Shown: positions 19,365-28,802, numbered from the stretch's first letter. The stretch: DNA of 45,260 bases from an uncultured Siphonobacter sp. (GCA_913775095.1 CAJYIW010000011.1:1-45260); one strand, 5' to 3'. Numbers and translations are program-made. The notes: generated by a model not told the origin, from the letters alone.

Positions 19365-20216
19365 ATGAAGCTATTTTCCGCATTATCTTCTCTTCTCGTT
19401 TCAATCAGTGTTTTATTCAGCAATGCTCATGCTTTCGACTGGAAATCATTGCCCGATTCCAGTGCGGTTGCCCAGGGAGATACCCTCCCACCCGGCGTTG
19501 AAAATTTCCCGAGTCTGGTGCAGGTGACCCGCCCTCCTGCCGATACGCTCAAGCACTTCACGTATGCCGTTACCCTTGGGGGCGATTACCGTTCGGGTAA
19601 CGTGCAGCGTTCGCTCTATACCATTAATACTTCCTTCGATTATTTGAATCCAAAATCCATTGTCGGGTTTTACAGCTCCCCCCGCTATACGTACGGACGC
19701 ATCGGCAGCGAACTTCAGGAGCGGGAATTATTTGTCGATTTCAACACCACACTCTGGTATAATCAAAACGATGCTTACCTGATGGCCTTTGGGGTACACG
19801 AGGAAAGTAACCTGCGACAGATTCCGGCCCGGTGGTACGGGGGATCCGGGATTGGCTGGCGGATTTTTGGTGGTAAGAAACGTCCCAATACGCTTATTAA
19901 ACTCTCGATGACCAACGCCCTTGTCTTTGAGTACACGGATTTTGTCACGATGCAGGACGTTCGGGTAATTCGAAACTCGACTCGTATCCGCATCGGAACA
20001 ACGCTTAACAAAATGGCCTTTAACAGCACCCTTTTCGTACAACCCGCCCTGAACGAAGCCAACCTTCGCTGGAGTTCGCTCAGCACGCTGGCGTATGCCT
20101 TGGGAAAAAGGCTGGCTTTATCCCTAACTGCCGATCACACCTATGAAAGCGTAGTTTTACCGGGCCGCAAACGGACCGATTTTCACTGGGCGATTGGGTT
20201 AACATTTAAAAATTAA
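19365..20216 (+). CDS. DUF481-family outer-membrane beta-barrel protein
   Basis: A 283-residue protein with an N-terminal signal peptide ending near NAHAF. The rest is alternating aromatic/polar beta-strands: VTLGGDYRSGNVQRSLYT, the FDY, LWYN and GSGIGWRIF segments and a final HWAIGLTFKN, typical of DUF481 (YdiY-like) barrels. The role of the family is unclear; some are induced by salt or acid. An upstream in-frame GTG at 19359 is a weaker start than ATG at 19365. Convergent with the LolD gene. Confidence 0.8.
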   Translation: MKLFSALSSLLVSISVLFSNAHAFDWKSLPDSSAVAQGDTLPPGVENFPSLVQVTRPPADTLKHFTYAVTLGGDYRSGNVQRSLYTINTSFDYLNPKSIVGFYSSPRYTYGRIGSELQERELFVDFNTTLWYNQNDAYLMAFGVHEESNLRQIPARWYGGSGIGWRIFGGKKRPNTLIKLSMTNALVFEYTDFVTMQDVRVIRNSTRIRIGTTLNKMAFNSTLFVQPALNEANLRWSSLSTLAYALGKRLALSLTADHTYESVVLPGRKRTDFHWAIGLTFKN

Positions 20217-20263
20217 AAAACCCGAAGGGCGGCAGATACAAATCTGCCGCCCTTCGGGTTTTT
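20216..20263. terminator. Long terminator hairpin after the DUF481 gene
   Basis: A perfect 22-bp stem (20216-20237 with 20242-20263), loop ACAA, with A-run and T-run ends. It is long for a terminator and is immediately followed by two more hairpins. Confidence 0.85.
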
Positions 20264-20265
20264 CT

Positions 20266-20339
20266 CCGTGGTTGGCTTCTACACCAACCACGGCGGTGAA
20301 GCCTCCCGCAGTCGCTCGGCTGTGCCGAGTGACTGCGGG
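20266..20339. repeat. Hairpin cluster with alternative pairings
   Basis: CCGTGGTTGG/CCAACCACGG (20266-20275 with 20284-20293) overlaps an alternative stem in which GGCTTC at 20274-20279 pairs with GAAGCC at 20298-20303. A second hairpin, CCCGCAGTCGCTCGGC with its complement at 20324-20339, has 16 bp with one G-U. The first hairpin resembles the start of the composite repeat at 40427 and 44971 (GTTGG...CCAAC). Confidence 0.6.
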
Positions 20340-20370
20340 GAACGTCTATTTATGGCGTCTGGGTAATGCT

Positions 20371-21024
20371 TTAGTTAGTCACGATTCTGCCATCCAGCAT
20401 TTCCAGTTTTCGGTCGGCCATTTGAGCCAGTTCTTCATTATGGGTGACCAGTACGAACGTCTGATTAAATTCATCGCGAAGCTGAAAGAACAATTCGTGT
20501 AGCTCCCGGGCATTCTTTGAATCCAGGTTACCCGAAGGTTCATCCGCAAAGATGACGGCGGGAGCATTAATCAAAGCCCGGGCCACCGCGACGCGTTGTT
20601 GCTCACCGCCGGAAAGCTGACTCGGAAAATGGTTTTCCCGTGAGCCCAGTCCCAGCTTCGTCAGCAACATCCGGGCCCGGTCTTCGGTTTCCTGCGTTTT
20701 ACCGCCAATCCAGGCGGGCATAGAGACGTTTTCCAGAGCATTGAATTCCGGCAATAAGTTATGAAACTGAAAAATAAAGCCAATGCGGCGGTTCCGGAAT
20801 TCAGCCAGAGCCCGGTCTTTGAGGGTACTGATTTCCTGCCCATCCAGAAAGATCTGACCGGAATCGGGCCGGTCCAGCGTTCCCAGTAAATGCAGTAAAG
20901 TACTTTTTCCCGCTCCCGAGGCTCCGACGATGGAAACGATTTCTCCGGGCTGAATCTGTAGATCAATTCCTCTGAGGACGGGTAAGGAGCCGTATGTTTT
21001 TACGAGTTGACGAGCTTCGAGCAT
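20371..21024 (-). CDS. LolD-like ABC transporter ATP-binding protein
   Basis: A 217-residue ATPase of the MacB/LolD class. It has Walker A GASGAGKS at 34-41, signature LSGGEQQ at 138-144, Walker B VIFADEP at 157-163 and the NLDSKN D-loop. LolD drives release of lipoproteins from the inner membrane together with LolC/E-type permeases; no permease gene is nearby, so the partner must be elsewhere. The ATG at 21024 is chosen because the conserved [12 protein letters not shown] start aligns with family members; an earlier start at 21042 would add six residues. Confidence 0.85.
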   Translation of the reverse strand: MLEARQLVKTYGSLPVLRGIDLQIQPGEIVSIVGASGAGKSTLLHLLGTLDRPDSGQIFLDGQEISTLKDRALAEFRNRRIGFIFQFHNLLPEFNALENVSMPAWIGGKTQETEDRARMLLTKLGLGSRENHFPSQLSGGEQQRVAVARALINAPAVIFADEPSGNLDSKNARELHELFFQLRDEFNQTFVLVTHNEELAQMADRKLEMLDGRIVTN

Positions 21025-21121
21025 ATGAAATATATCAGGCAAAAAAGAACTATAAATCTTCTGTTTATCAGATCATTATCTAGGACAACCCTCAATAATC
21101 AACTCGAAGTAGCTATAGTTT

Positions 21122-21161
21122 GTTGAGCAAAGTTCTAAAACTTTGTCCAAGATAACTCAAC
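21122..21161. repeat. Nested hairpin upstream of sucC
   Basis: CAAAGTT-CTAA-AACTTTG (21128-21145) lies inside GTTGAG...CTCAAC (21122-21127, 21156-21161). It resembles the GTTTAAAAC core of the hairpin at 24261. Confidence 0.45.
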
Positions 21162-21221
21162 GACTTTATCGATTTCTGCCTAATTTTCGGGCTGTAAAGT
21201 GAAACCTCACTCAACTTCCTA

Positions 21222-22421
21222 ATGAACATACACGAATACCAGGCGAAAGAGATCCTCAAACGTTACGGAGTACGTATTCAGGAGGGCATCGTCGCTGACA
21301 CACCCGACAAAGCTGTAGAAGTAGCCCGCGAACTCAACATCAAAACGGGTACGAAATGGTTTGTGGTAAAAGCTCAGATTCATGCCGGTGGCCGTGGTAA
21401 AGGCGGTGGCGTAAAGCTGGCTAAGAACTACGAAGAAGTCCGTGAGAAATCAGGACAGATTCTGGGCATGCAGTTAATTACCCATCAGACCGGTCCCGAA
21501 GGTAAGAAAGTACATAAGATCCTCATCTCTGAAGATGTGTATTACCCCGGAGCTACGGAGCCCAAAGAATTTTATCTGGCTATTCTTTTAGATCGTGCCA
21601 AAGCCTGTAACGTCATCATGGCGTCTACGGAAGGCGGTATGGATATCGAAGAAGTAGCTGAGCATTCGCCCGAGAAAATCATCAAAGAATGGATCGATCC
21701 TAAAGTAGGTCTCCAAGGCTTCCAGTCTCGGAAAATCGCTTTCGCATTAGGTCTGGAAGGCGATGCTTTCAAAGAAATGGTGAAATTCATCGGCTCTCTC
21801 TACAAAGCATATATCGATACGGACGCTTCTCAATTCGAGATCAACCCCGTATTGAAAACGTCTGATAACAAAATTCTGGCCGTTGACGCAAAAGTTAACC
21901 TGGACGACAACGCTCTGTATCGTCACACGGATTTAGCTGAAATGCGTGACGTTCGCGAAGAAGATCCTTTAGAAGTAGAAGCTGGTCACTACAACCTGAA
22001 CTACGTGAAACTGGACGGCAACATTGGCTGTATGGTGAACGGTGCAGGTCTGGCCATGGCTACGATGGACTTAATCAAGCTTTCCGGTGGTGAGCCTGCC
22101 AACTTCCTTGACGTAGGGGGTGGAGCCAATGCTCAGACGGTAGAAGCTGGTTTCCGTATCATCCTGAAGGATCCTAACGTAAAAGCCATCCTGATTAACA
22201 TCTTCGGTGGTATCGTTCGTTGCGATCGCGTAGCTACGGGTATCGTTGAAGCGTACAAAGCTATCGGCAATATTCCTGTCCCTATCGTGGTTCGTCTGCA
22301 GGGAACGAATGCGGAAGAAGGAGCAAAAATCATCGACGAGTCAGGTCTGGAAGTACACTCTGCGGTACAACTCAAAGACGCAGCTGACCGCCTGAAGGAT
22401 GTGTTAGCTACTCAATTCTAA
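21222..22421 (+). CDS. sucC: Succinyl-CoA synthetase, beta subunit (ADP-forming type)
   Basis: A 399-residue protein of standard length. [12 protein letters not shown] opens an ATP-grasp domain; [12 protein letters not shown] is the nucleotide loop, and the C-terminal ligase domain has [10 protein letters not shown] and [10 protein letters not shown]. With SucD it makes ATP or GTP from succinyl-CoA in the TCA cycle. The alpha-subunit gene is not adjacent, as is common in Bacteroidota. It stands alone and ends in a strong terminator. Confidence 0.96.
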   Translation: MNIHEYQAKEILKRYGVRIQEGIVADTPDKAVEVARELNIKTGTKWFVVKAQIHAGGRGKGGGVKLAKNYEEVREKSGQILGMQLITHQTGPEGKKVHKILISEDVYYPGATEPKEFYLAILLDRAKACNVIMASTEGGMDIEEVAEHSPEKIIKEWIDPKVGLQGFQSRKIAFALGLEGDAFKEMVKFIGSLYKAYIDTDASQFEINPVLKTSDNKILAVDAKVNLDDNALYRHTDLAEMRDVREEDPLEVEAGHYNLNYVKLDGNIGCMVNGAGLAMATMDLIKLSGGEPANFLDVGGGANAQTVEAGFRIILKDPNVKAILINIFGGIVRCDRVATGIVEAYKAIGNIPVPIVVRLQGTNAEEGAKIIDESGLEVHSAVQLKDAADRLKDVLATQF

Positions 22422-22464
22422 GAAGTTTTCAGTCTTCTGTTTACAGTTTTCAGAAGCCTGGAAT

Positions 22465-22504
22465 AAAAAAGGAAAGGCCCTTTTGAAGGGGCCTTTCCTT
22501 TTTT
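22465..22504 (+). terminator. Terminator after sucC
   Basis: AAAAAAGGAAAGGCCC pairs with GGGCCTTTCCTTTTTT across a 22465-22504 hairpin, followed by T-rich sequence. Confidence 0.88.
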
Positions 22505-22604
22505 ATATACTTTTTATAAATCATTATCGGTTTTCACTCTCCTTCCAAACTTACGGTAGGCTAAAATTAAAACTGAAAACCAAAACTGTAACCGTCAAAC
22601 TAAT

Positions 22605-23432
22605 CTATCTTCTCGCGTAATACTTCTCCGCCTGGGGCAATAGCTTTTTCAAATCGTTGATCCGTTGCTGATCGGTTGGGTGCGAAGAAAGCAACACCGG
22701 GGGTTTCTGCGAATTTTTACTCGCCTCGGCCATCCGGCCCCAGAAAGTAATGGCTTCTTTCGGATCATAACCCGCCATGGCCATGAAGATTAAGCCCAGG
22801 TGATCAGCTTCGCTTTCGTGCTGACGACTGTATCTTAAAATAGCCAGGTTAGCTCCCAGCGGAGCCGCAACGTTAAACACCGAACTCCAGATGTTATTCG
22901 CTCGTGAAGGGTTACTGGCGTTAGCTACGCCCAAAGCCACTTGCCCGCCGGTTAAGAGTCCCTGAGCCACGTACTGCTGACTCACCCGTTCGGAACCGTG
23001 CTTGGCAATGGCGTGCGAAATCTCATGCCCCATTACCGTCGCCAGACCAGCTTCCGTTTGGGTAACGGGTAACAAACCGGTGTACACCACCACCTTACCC
23101 CCCGGCATACACCAGGCGTTGACCTGATTGTCCTGCACAAGATTGAATTCCCAGTTGTAGCCCTCCAGGTATTCCGGGTGTTTGATTTCATTGAAGTACT
23201 TGGTGGCCGCGGCGGCAATGCGTTGACCTACTTTCTTCACTAACTGCGTGTTCCCATTGTTGTTAGCAATGACCTTACTGGTATCCAGAAACTGCTTGTA
23301 ACTCACCAGAGCCTGCTGGTTCATTTCAGCGTCAGATACTAATAATAATTGATTCCGGTTTGAAATAGGGACACGACTACAGGCCCAGATGGAGGCTGCC
23401 AGTACGATACCCAGGGCGAAGGTTCTTTTCAT
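22605..23432 (-). CDS. M48-family lipoprotein metallopeptidase
   Basis: A 275-residue lipoprotein. Lipobox IWAC, acylated C18. The zinc motif is HEISH at 136-140 with the third ligand E206 in HESEAD, and the protein shows the NAWCMPGGKVVVYTGLL region of the BepA/LoiP-like M48 group. Members sit in the periplasm on the outer membrane and act in quality control of outer-membrane proteins. There is no TPR domain as in BepA, so it is closer to the short LoiP-like type. It is divergent from the FAH gene. Confidence 0.9.
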   Translation of the reverse strand: MKRTFALGIVLAASIWACSRVPISNRNQLLLVSDAEMNQQALVSYKQFLDTSKVIANNNGNTQLVKKVGQRIAAAATKYFNEIKHPEYLEGYNWEFNLVQDNQVNAWCMPGGKVVVYTGLLPVTQTEAGLATVMGHEISHAIAKHGSERVSQQYVAQGLLTGGQVALGVANASNPSRANNIWSSVFNVAAPLGANLAILRYSRQHESEADHLGLIFMAMAGYDPKEAITFWGRMAEASKNSQKPPVLLSSHPTDQQRINDLKKLLPQAEKYYARR

Positions 23433-23506
23433 GTTGTGGAAATGCTAAAAATGTTACTTACTCATAGAAAATCCTGTACCGAGCCTGTAAAGTATATTTG
23501 TTCGCT

Positions 23507-23514
23507 TAGCTTTG
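23507..23514 (+). promoter_or_regulatory. Candidate -7 box for the FAH gene
   Basis: TAGCTTTG matches TAnnTTTG perfectly. Another perfect match, TATATTTG, lies at 23493-23500. Neither has a TTTG at 19-21 bp upstream. They are about 90-100 bp before the start codon. Confidence 0.35.
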
Positions 23515-23603
23515 CAGAATTCCTCGGTTAAAGGCCGCAAAATTGAGGAATAAAACTCATTTAATTACGGTGGGTTAGTACTGGCTTTAAACATTTTTAT
23601 ACC

Positions 23604-24215
23604 ATGCGAATTTTTTGCATCGGGCGAAACTATGCCGAGCATATCGCCGAACTTCAAAACGAACGACCAACCGATCCCGTCATATTTACGAAACCAGATT
23701 CAGCAATATTACGCGAGAACAATCCTTTTTATTTGCCCGACTTTACCGAGGACGTTCACCACGAGCTGGAAATTGTTCTTAAAATCAATAAATTAGGTAA
23801 GAATATTCCGGTACAATTTGCGGATAATTATTACGAAGAAATTGCTCTGGGCATTGACTTTACGGCCCGTGACGTTCAGGCTCGTCAAAAGGCCAAAGGC
23901 TTACCCTGGGAAATTGCCAAAGGCTTCGATGGCTCTGCTCCTATTTCTAAATTTGTTTCCAAGAGTCAATTCCCTGATTTTCCAAAACTCAATTTTGATT
24001 TGACCATCAATGGAGAAGTTCGTCAGCAAGGAGACACGACGATGATGCTGTGGTCTTTTGGGGAAATAATTGCCTATCTATCTAAGTTCTTTACCCTCAA
24101 AATTGGCGACCTGATTTATACTGGAACGCCCGCGGGTGTAGGACAGGTCAACATCGGAGACCGCCTGGTAGGACGTCTCGAAGGACAGGAAATGTTCAAT
24201 TTTGAAATTAAGTAA
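23604..24215 (+). CDS. Fumarylacetoacetate hydrolase-family protein
   Basis: A 203-residue single-domain FAH protein. MRIFCIGRNYAEHIAEL opens it, followed by metal-ligand region E54/E56 in HHELEIVL and D85 in GIDFTARDVQ; the C-terminus has YTGTPAGVGQVNIGD. The short FAH type catalyses C-C bond hydrolysis or decarboxylation (for example FAHD1-like oxaloacetate decarboxylase/acylpyruvate hydrolase) with Mg2+ in the cytoplasm. The exact substrate is not determinable. Confidence 0.88.
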   Translation: MRIFCIGRNYAEHIAELQNERPTDPVIFTKPDSAILRENNPFYLPDFTEDVHHELEIVLKINKLGKNIPVQFADNYYEEIALGIDFTARDVQARQKAKGLPWEIAKGFDGSAPISKFVSKSQFPDFPKLNFDLTINGEVRQQGDTTMMLWSFGEIIAYLSKFFTLKIGDLIYTGTPAGVGQVNIGDRLVGRLEGQEMFNFEIK

Positions 24216-24260
24216 GTGTGGTTGAGTGCTTCCTATTTTAATAGGTCAACTTATAACCTG

Positions 24261-24310
24261 ACTTCCCGAAGGTTTAAAACTTTCGGGAAGTTCAAAAGCT
24301 GCTGGCAGCT
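24261..24310. repeat. Hairpin pair between the FAH and M23 genes
   Basis: ACTTCCCGAA and TTCGGGAAGT (24261-24270, 24282-24291) form a 10-bp stem, extended inside by GTTT/AAAC. Directly after it, AGCTGC-TG-GCAGCT (24297-24310) is a second small hairpin. The first could terminate the FAH transcript, but no T-run follows. Confidence 0.5.
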
Positions 24311-24380
24311 AAAGATTTACCATCCATAACCGAGTCCTATACACCAACCCAACGCTACACCTTTTTACCGTCACCATCCC

Positions 24381-26219
24381 TTGTTTATTCGTTCTGTTTT
24401 TTTCTTAGTTTTCCTCAGTCTGGCCGCTCAGGCTCAGCATTCTTATCTTTTTCCGATTCTTCCCGGTGAAAACGCTCAACTGGCCGGCACCTTCGCTGAG
24501 CTACGTCCGCAGCATTTTCACGCCGGAATGGACATTAAAACCCAGCAGCGGGAAGGGCTTTCGGTCAAATGCATCGAACGGGGGTATGTTTCCAAAATCA
24601 TTGTCAGCCGGACGGGTTACGGCAATGCTCTTTTTGTAACGCACACGACGGGCGAAACCAGCGTTTACGCTCACTTGCAGCAATTCAATCCCCGCATTAC
24701 GCAATACCTCCGGCAGCAGCAACTGGCACAGGGCACCACGGAGATTATGGTAAGCCCGAAGGCTAATCTTCTGCCTCTGCAACGCGGTGAAGAATTAGGG
24801 CTTTCGGGTAACTCCGGCGGCTCGATGGGACCGCATTTGCATTTTGAAATTCGCAATGCTCAGGGTCTGAACGTCGACCCACTTAACTATTCCTTCAAAG
24901 AAGTTCACGACGATATCCCTCCCGTGATGGAAGCCCTGGCGATCCGAACCTTAACGGGCGATTCACGCGTGCAGGGACGCTTCGGGCGAATGGAATACAG
25001 CCTTGTTCGAGAGGAATCTCCCAAACCTTCGGTTCACCTGTACAAGATGCGGGACACGTTACGGGCCATTGGTGACATTGGACTGGAATTACTCGCGTAC
25101 GACCAGAGTAATGGCTCCTCTTCAAAGAATGGCATCAGTTGTCTGGAAATTCATGTCGATGGGAAAGAGTTACATTACCATCAGCTGAGCCAGATTCCGG
25201 AAGCGTTTACCGATGACATTAATATTCATACCGACTACGCGACGTATTTTGAAACGGGTAAGTTTTTTCAGCGATGCTACAAAGCCGACGGTAACGACCG
25301 CGTTCCCATTTATTCAACGGGTTCGGGTAAACTGATCGTCAGGAATCACGCCGTTCATCAGGTAACGCTCACCATCTGGGATCATTTTCAGAATAAAACG
25401 CAGCTGCATTTGGTGGTCAAAGGGGAAACCCCGGAAGGGAACTCCCCCGATCCGAATATGCGGTGGTCGGTCGAGGAAAACTGGCTGGTCATCAAAGGAT
25501 CACTGCCCGATTCGCTGCAACTGTATTTACCTGAGGGCGAACAGTCTTTAACGGCCGCCTACCCGGGCTGTTACCTCTGGGATTTAAGAAAAGGCCTGCC
25601 CGATTCGCTGCAGGCGGGCACTAAACGCATTCGCTTTACCTTTGCCGGAACGGCCTACCCTCAGCAGAAAGGGCAATTACGACACGATAGACTGGCTCTG
25701 GAATGGAAGCCGGGCAGCCTGTATGATACGCTTTACGTCATATTGCAGGAGAAAGACGGAAAGTTACTCGTAGGCGAGCCGACCATTCCCCTGAAAGATA
25801 AAGTAACCATTCATTATCAGCCCGAATCGCCGATTTCACTGTATGAAAAAACGGCTTTGTATCGGCAGGATAAACAACCCGTTTTTGTGGGTGGTTCCTG
25901 GAAAGATGGCCAGTTACATACCGAAACCCGATTTCTGGGTACTTATTTTCTGGCTACCGACACGCTGGCTCCCACCATTACTCCGGTTAGCATCTCCAGC
26001 CGGCAGTTGCGTTTTAAAATTACTGACAATCTTTCGGGTATAAAATCCTGGAAAACGCATATAGGCAATGAAACGGTAATTCTGGATTATGACGAGAAGA
26101 ATAATTTGCTTTTTTCAGAAATAAGAGAAGAAAATCGTCCTTTCCGGGGCGAATTGAAGCTGGAAATAACGGACAATTCAGGAAACAAAGCTACTTTTGG
26201 CAGGCCGAACCTGAACTAG
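24381..26219 (+). CDS. M23-family (LytM) peptidase, secreted
   Basis: A 612-residue protein with a signal peptide ending AAQAQ (residue 19). The LytM domain has its zinc ligands in HFHAGMD (H47, D51) and the HLH triad in GPHLHFE (152-154), a complete active-site set. Peptidoglycan endopeptidase activity in the periplasm is expected. Residues about 165-612 are long, beta-rich and may bind the envelope; they have no named domain that I recognise. The start is TTG: no ATG or GTG lies in frame between it and the upstream stop at 24327-24329. Confidence 0.87.
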   Translation: MFIRSVFFLVFLSLAAQAQHSYLFPILPGENAQLAGTFAELRPQHFHAGMDIKTQQREGLSVKCIERGYVSKIIVSRTGYGNALFVTHTTGETSVYAHLQQFNPRITQYLRQQQLAQGTTEIMVSPKANLLPLQRGEELGLSGNSGGSMGPHLHFEIRNAQGLNVDPLNYSFKEVHDDIPPVMEALAIRTLTGDSRVQGRFGRMEYSLVREESPKPSVHLYKMRDTLRAIGDIGLELLAYDQSNGSSSKNGISCLEIHVDGKELHYHQLSQIPEAFTDDINIHTDYATYFETGKFFQRCYKADGNDRVPIYSTGSGKLIVRNHAVHQVTLTIWDHFQNKTQLHLVVKGETPEGNSPDPNMRWSVEENWLVIKGSLPDSLQLYLPEGEQSLTAAYPGCYLWDLRKGLPDSLQAGTKRIRFTFAGTAYPQQKGQLRHDRLALEWKPGSLYDTLYVILQEKDGKLLVGEPTIPLKDKVTIHYQPESPISLYEKTALYRQDKQPVFVGGSWKDGQLHTETRFLGTYFLATDTLAPTITPVSISSRQLRFKITDNLSGIKSWKTHIGNETVILDYDEKNNLLFSEIREENRPFRGELKLEITDNSGNKATFGRPNLN

Positions 26220-26340
26220 AAGAGAGGCGGACTTTTCGGAGTTACTCCTTTTAAACCGGAACTCGTTCGGAGGTAAGTCTTTTTGATACTCTATTACTTT
26301 CAGCATCCAACCTATCGGACTGCTATCAATTAATAAACTT

Positions 26341-26790
26341 ATGTCTCTTCAAAAAGGTGATCAGGCTCCGGCCTTTGAAGCAGTTGATCAAAGCGGTAAC
26401 CTCATCAGGCTCAGCGATTTTGCGGGTAAGAAAGTCGTTTTATATTTTTATCCCAAAGACGACACGCCCGGTTGCACGGCTCAGGCCTGTAACCTTCGCG
26501 ACAACTACGAAGCTCTGCTAAGTTCAGGTTTTGTGGTATTGGGCGTAAGCGTGGATGACGAAAAATCGCATCAGAAGTTTGCCAGGAAATACGAGTTACC
26601 TTTCCCCCTTCTGGCCGATACCGATCATAAGATCGTGGAAGCATACGGCGTTTGGGTGGAAAAAAATATGTACGGTCGTCAGTACATGGGCACGGCCCGG
26701 ACTACGTTCGTGATTGATGAATCCGGAATCATTACGGAGGTGATCCAGAAAGTGGATACTAAAGAACACACCAGTCAGATTTTGAAGTAA
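26341..26790 (+). CDS. bcp: Thioredoxin-dependent thiol peroxidase (Bcp/PrxQ)
   Basis: A 149-residue peroxiredoxin. The peroxidatic cysteine is C45 in YPKDDTPGCT and the resolving cysteine C50 follows in CTAQAC, the C-x4-C spacing typical of the BCP/PrxQ type. It reduces peroxides in the cytoplasm using thioredoxin. The C-terminal TARTTFVID segment is conserved. The gene stands alone with a 120-bp upstream gap. Confidence 0.95.
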   Translation: MSLQKGDQAPAFEAVDQSGNLIRLSDFAGKKVVLYFYPKDDTPGCTAQACNLRDNYEALLSSGFVVLGVSVDDEKSHQKFARKYELPFPLLADTDHKIVEAYGVWVEKNMYGRQYMGTARTTFVIDESGIITEVIQKVDTKEHTSQILK

Positions 26791-26883
26791 CGCAGGTTTC
26801 TGCTTTTTAACTATTCCAGGGTAATCCCCTAAAATTGACCTCTTTTTTAGAGTTACCCTTTATTGTTTCGCTTATCTACACTT

Positions 26884-27732
26884 ATGAATCTTCAGGACAT
26901 CGCTTCTCAAGTTCGCCGTGACATCGTACGGATGGTCCACGGAGTTAAATCAGGCCACCCCGGTGGATCCCTCGGCTGTACTGATCTGCTCGTGAGTCTT
27001 TATTTCAAGCACATGGAATTAAAGACCGACGATCAGGGCCAGGTTGTTTTCGATATGGAAGGTAACAACGAAGACGTTTTCTTCCTTTCCAACGGACACA
27101 TCTCTCCCGTTCTCTACTCGGTTCTGGCTCACCGTGGGTATTTCCCCGTGCCCGAGCTGGCTACCTTCCGTAAGCTGGATTCCCGCCTGCAGGGTCACCC
27201 CGCAACGGCAGAACACCTGCCCGGTATTCGTATCGCCTCCGGTTCGCTGGGTCAGGGACTTTCAGTAGCCATCGGTGTCGCTCTGGGTAAAAAACTCAAA
27301 GGCGATTCGCACCTGGTGTACGTACTGATGGGCGACGGCGAGCAGCAGGAAGGCCAGATCTGGGAAGCCGCTACGTTTGCTCCTCATCATAAAGTGGATA
27401 ACCTGATTGCGTTCATCGACTTCAATGGTCAGCAAATCGATGGTCCTACGGATAAGGTCATGAACAACCGGGACCTAGGAGTTAAGTACGAAGCGTTCGG
27501 CTGGGAAGTGTTGCACATGGATGGTAACGATTATACCTCCCTCGACACCGTTCTGACGCAGGCTAAAGGACTAGCCGGACAAGGCAAGCCCATCGTGATT
27601 ATCACGAAAACCGAAATGGGTCAGGGTGTTGATTTCATGATGCACACGCACAAATGGCACGGCACCGCTCCCAACGACGAGCAATTAGCCAAAGCCCTGG
27701 CTCAACTTCCCGAAACTTTAGGCGATTATTAA
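26884..27732 (+). CDS. Transketolase, N-terminal (TPP-binding) subunit
   Basis: The 282-residue product covers only the N-terminal third of classical transketolase: GHPGGSLG, LSNGH, GSLGQGLS and the thiamine-diphosphate motif GDGEQQEGQIWEA...N. It works with the separate C-terminal subunit in the non-oxidative pentose phosphate pathway. The ATG at 26884 is preferred to an earlier TTG at 26863 because MNLQDIASQVRRDIV matches split-transketolase starts. The C-terminal partner follows 88 bp later. Confidence 0.93.
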   Translation: MNLQDIASQVRRDIVRMVHGVKSGHPGGSLGCTDLLVSLYFKHMELKTDDQGQVVFDMEGNNEDVFFLSNGHISPVLYSVLAHRGYFPVPELATFRKLDSRLQGHPATAEHLPGIRIASGSLGQGLSVAIGVALGKKLKGDSHLVYVLMGDGEQQEGQIWEAATFAPHHKVDNLIAFIDFNGQQIDGPTDKVMNNRDLGVKYEAFGWEVLHMDGNDYTSLDTVLTQAKGLAGQGKPIVIITKTEMGQGVDFMMHTHKWHGTAPNDEQLAKALAQLPETLGDY

Positions 27733-27816
27733 TAGAGTTTTGGGTTTAGAGTTTTGGGTTTAGAGTTGATAGTAACTCAAAACCCAAAACTCTAAACTCT
27801 AAACTGAAAACTCAAT
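27733..27816. repeat. Heptad-type inverted repeat between transketolase genes
   Basis: The left half is built of degenerate 7-bp GAGTTTT/GGGTTTA units and the right half of the complementary CTCAAAA/CTCTAAA units, so the RNA can fold into one long imperfect hairpin inside the operon. Confidence 0.7.
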
Positions 27817-27819
27817 CCG

Positions 27820-28779
27820 ATGAAACAATATCCCTATACCGATAAAAAAGATACCCGTTCTGGTTTTGGTGCGGGTATGACCGAACTGGGTCGCACGAAT
27901 CCTGACGTGGTTACGCTTTGTGCTGACTTAGTGGGTTCGTTAAAAATTGATACGTTTATCCAGGAAAACCCCGAGCGTTTTTTCCAGTGCGGTATTTCTG
28001 AAGCCAACATGATCGGCGTTTCGGCGGGTCTGGCGATTACGGGCAAAATCCCTTTCGCGACGACTTTCGCAAACTTCGGTTCCAGCCGCGTGTTTGACCA
28101 GATTCGTCAGGCCGTTGCCTACTCCAACAAAAACGTAAAAATCGCCGTTTCGCACGCGGGTCTTACCTTGGGTGAAGACGGTGCCACGCACCAGGTGCTG
28201 GAAGATCTGGCCATGATGAAGGCTCTGCCGAACATGACCGTGATTAACCCCTGTGATTACAACCAGACTAAAGCCGCCACCATCGCCAGTGCCAACCTTG
28301 AAGGACCGGTTTACCTGCGTTTTGGTCGTCCGGTGATTCCCGTATTCATTCCGGAAGATATGCCCTTCGAAATCGGAAAGGCGATTATCCTGAATGAAGG
28401 CACGGACGTAAGTATCTTCGCTACGGGTCACCTCGTTTGGGAAGCATTGCAGGCTTGCCAGCTTCTGGAAGACGAAGGAATCTCGGCCGAAATCATTAAC
28501 ATTCACACCATCAAGCCTCTGGATACCGAAGCTATTCTGGCTTCTGTCAAGAAAACTGGTTGCTGCGTAAGTGCTGAAGAACACCAGATTAACGGTGGTT
28601 TAGGCGAGAGCATTGCTCATACGCTGGTTACGAATTACCTGGCTCCTCAGGAGTTTGTGGGCGTGAAAGATACCTTCGGTGAAAGCGGTACGCCCGATGA
28701 GCTGATGGAAAAATACGGACTGAAAGCCGGTAGCATTGTTGAAGCTGCGAAAAAGGCGATTGCCCGCAAATCAAAATAA
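27820..28779 (+). CDS. Transketolase, C-terminal subunit
   Basis: A 319-residue protein that corresponds to the PYR and C-terminal domains of transketolase: TRSGFGAGMTELGR, ISEANMIGVSAGLA with the catalytic Glu, SHAGLTLGEDGATHQ, and a C-terminal transketolase domain (AEEHQINGGLGE). It forms the heteromeric enzyme with the preceding gene. The heptad inverted repeat between them could lower its expression relative to the first gene. A terminator follows. Confidence 0.93.
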   Translation: MKQYPYTDKKDTRSGFGAGMTELGRTNPDVVTLCADLVGSLKIDTFIQENPERFFQCGISEANMIGVSAGLAITGKIPFATTFANFGSSRVFDQIRQAVAYSNKNVKIAVSHAGLTLGEDGATHQVLEDLAMMKALPNMTVINPCDYNQTKAATIASANLEGPVYLRFGRPVIPVFIPEDMPFEIGKAIILNEGTDVSIFATGHLVWEALQACQLLEDEGISAEIINIHTIKPLDTEAILASVKKTGCCVSAEEHQINGGLGESIAHTLVTNYLAPQEFVGVKDTFGESGTPDELMEKYGLKAGSIVEAAKKAIARKSK

Positions 28780-28802
28780 CACATCGTTCTTCTACCGATG
28801 TC

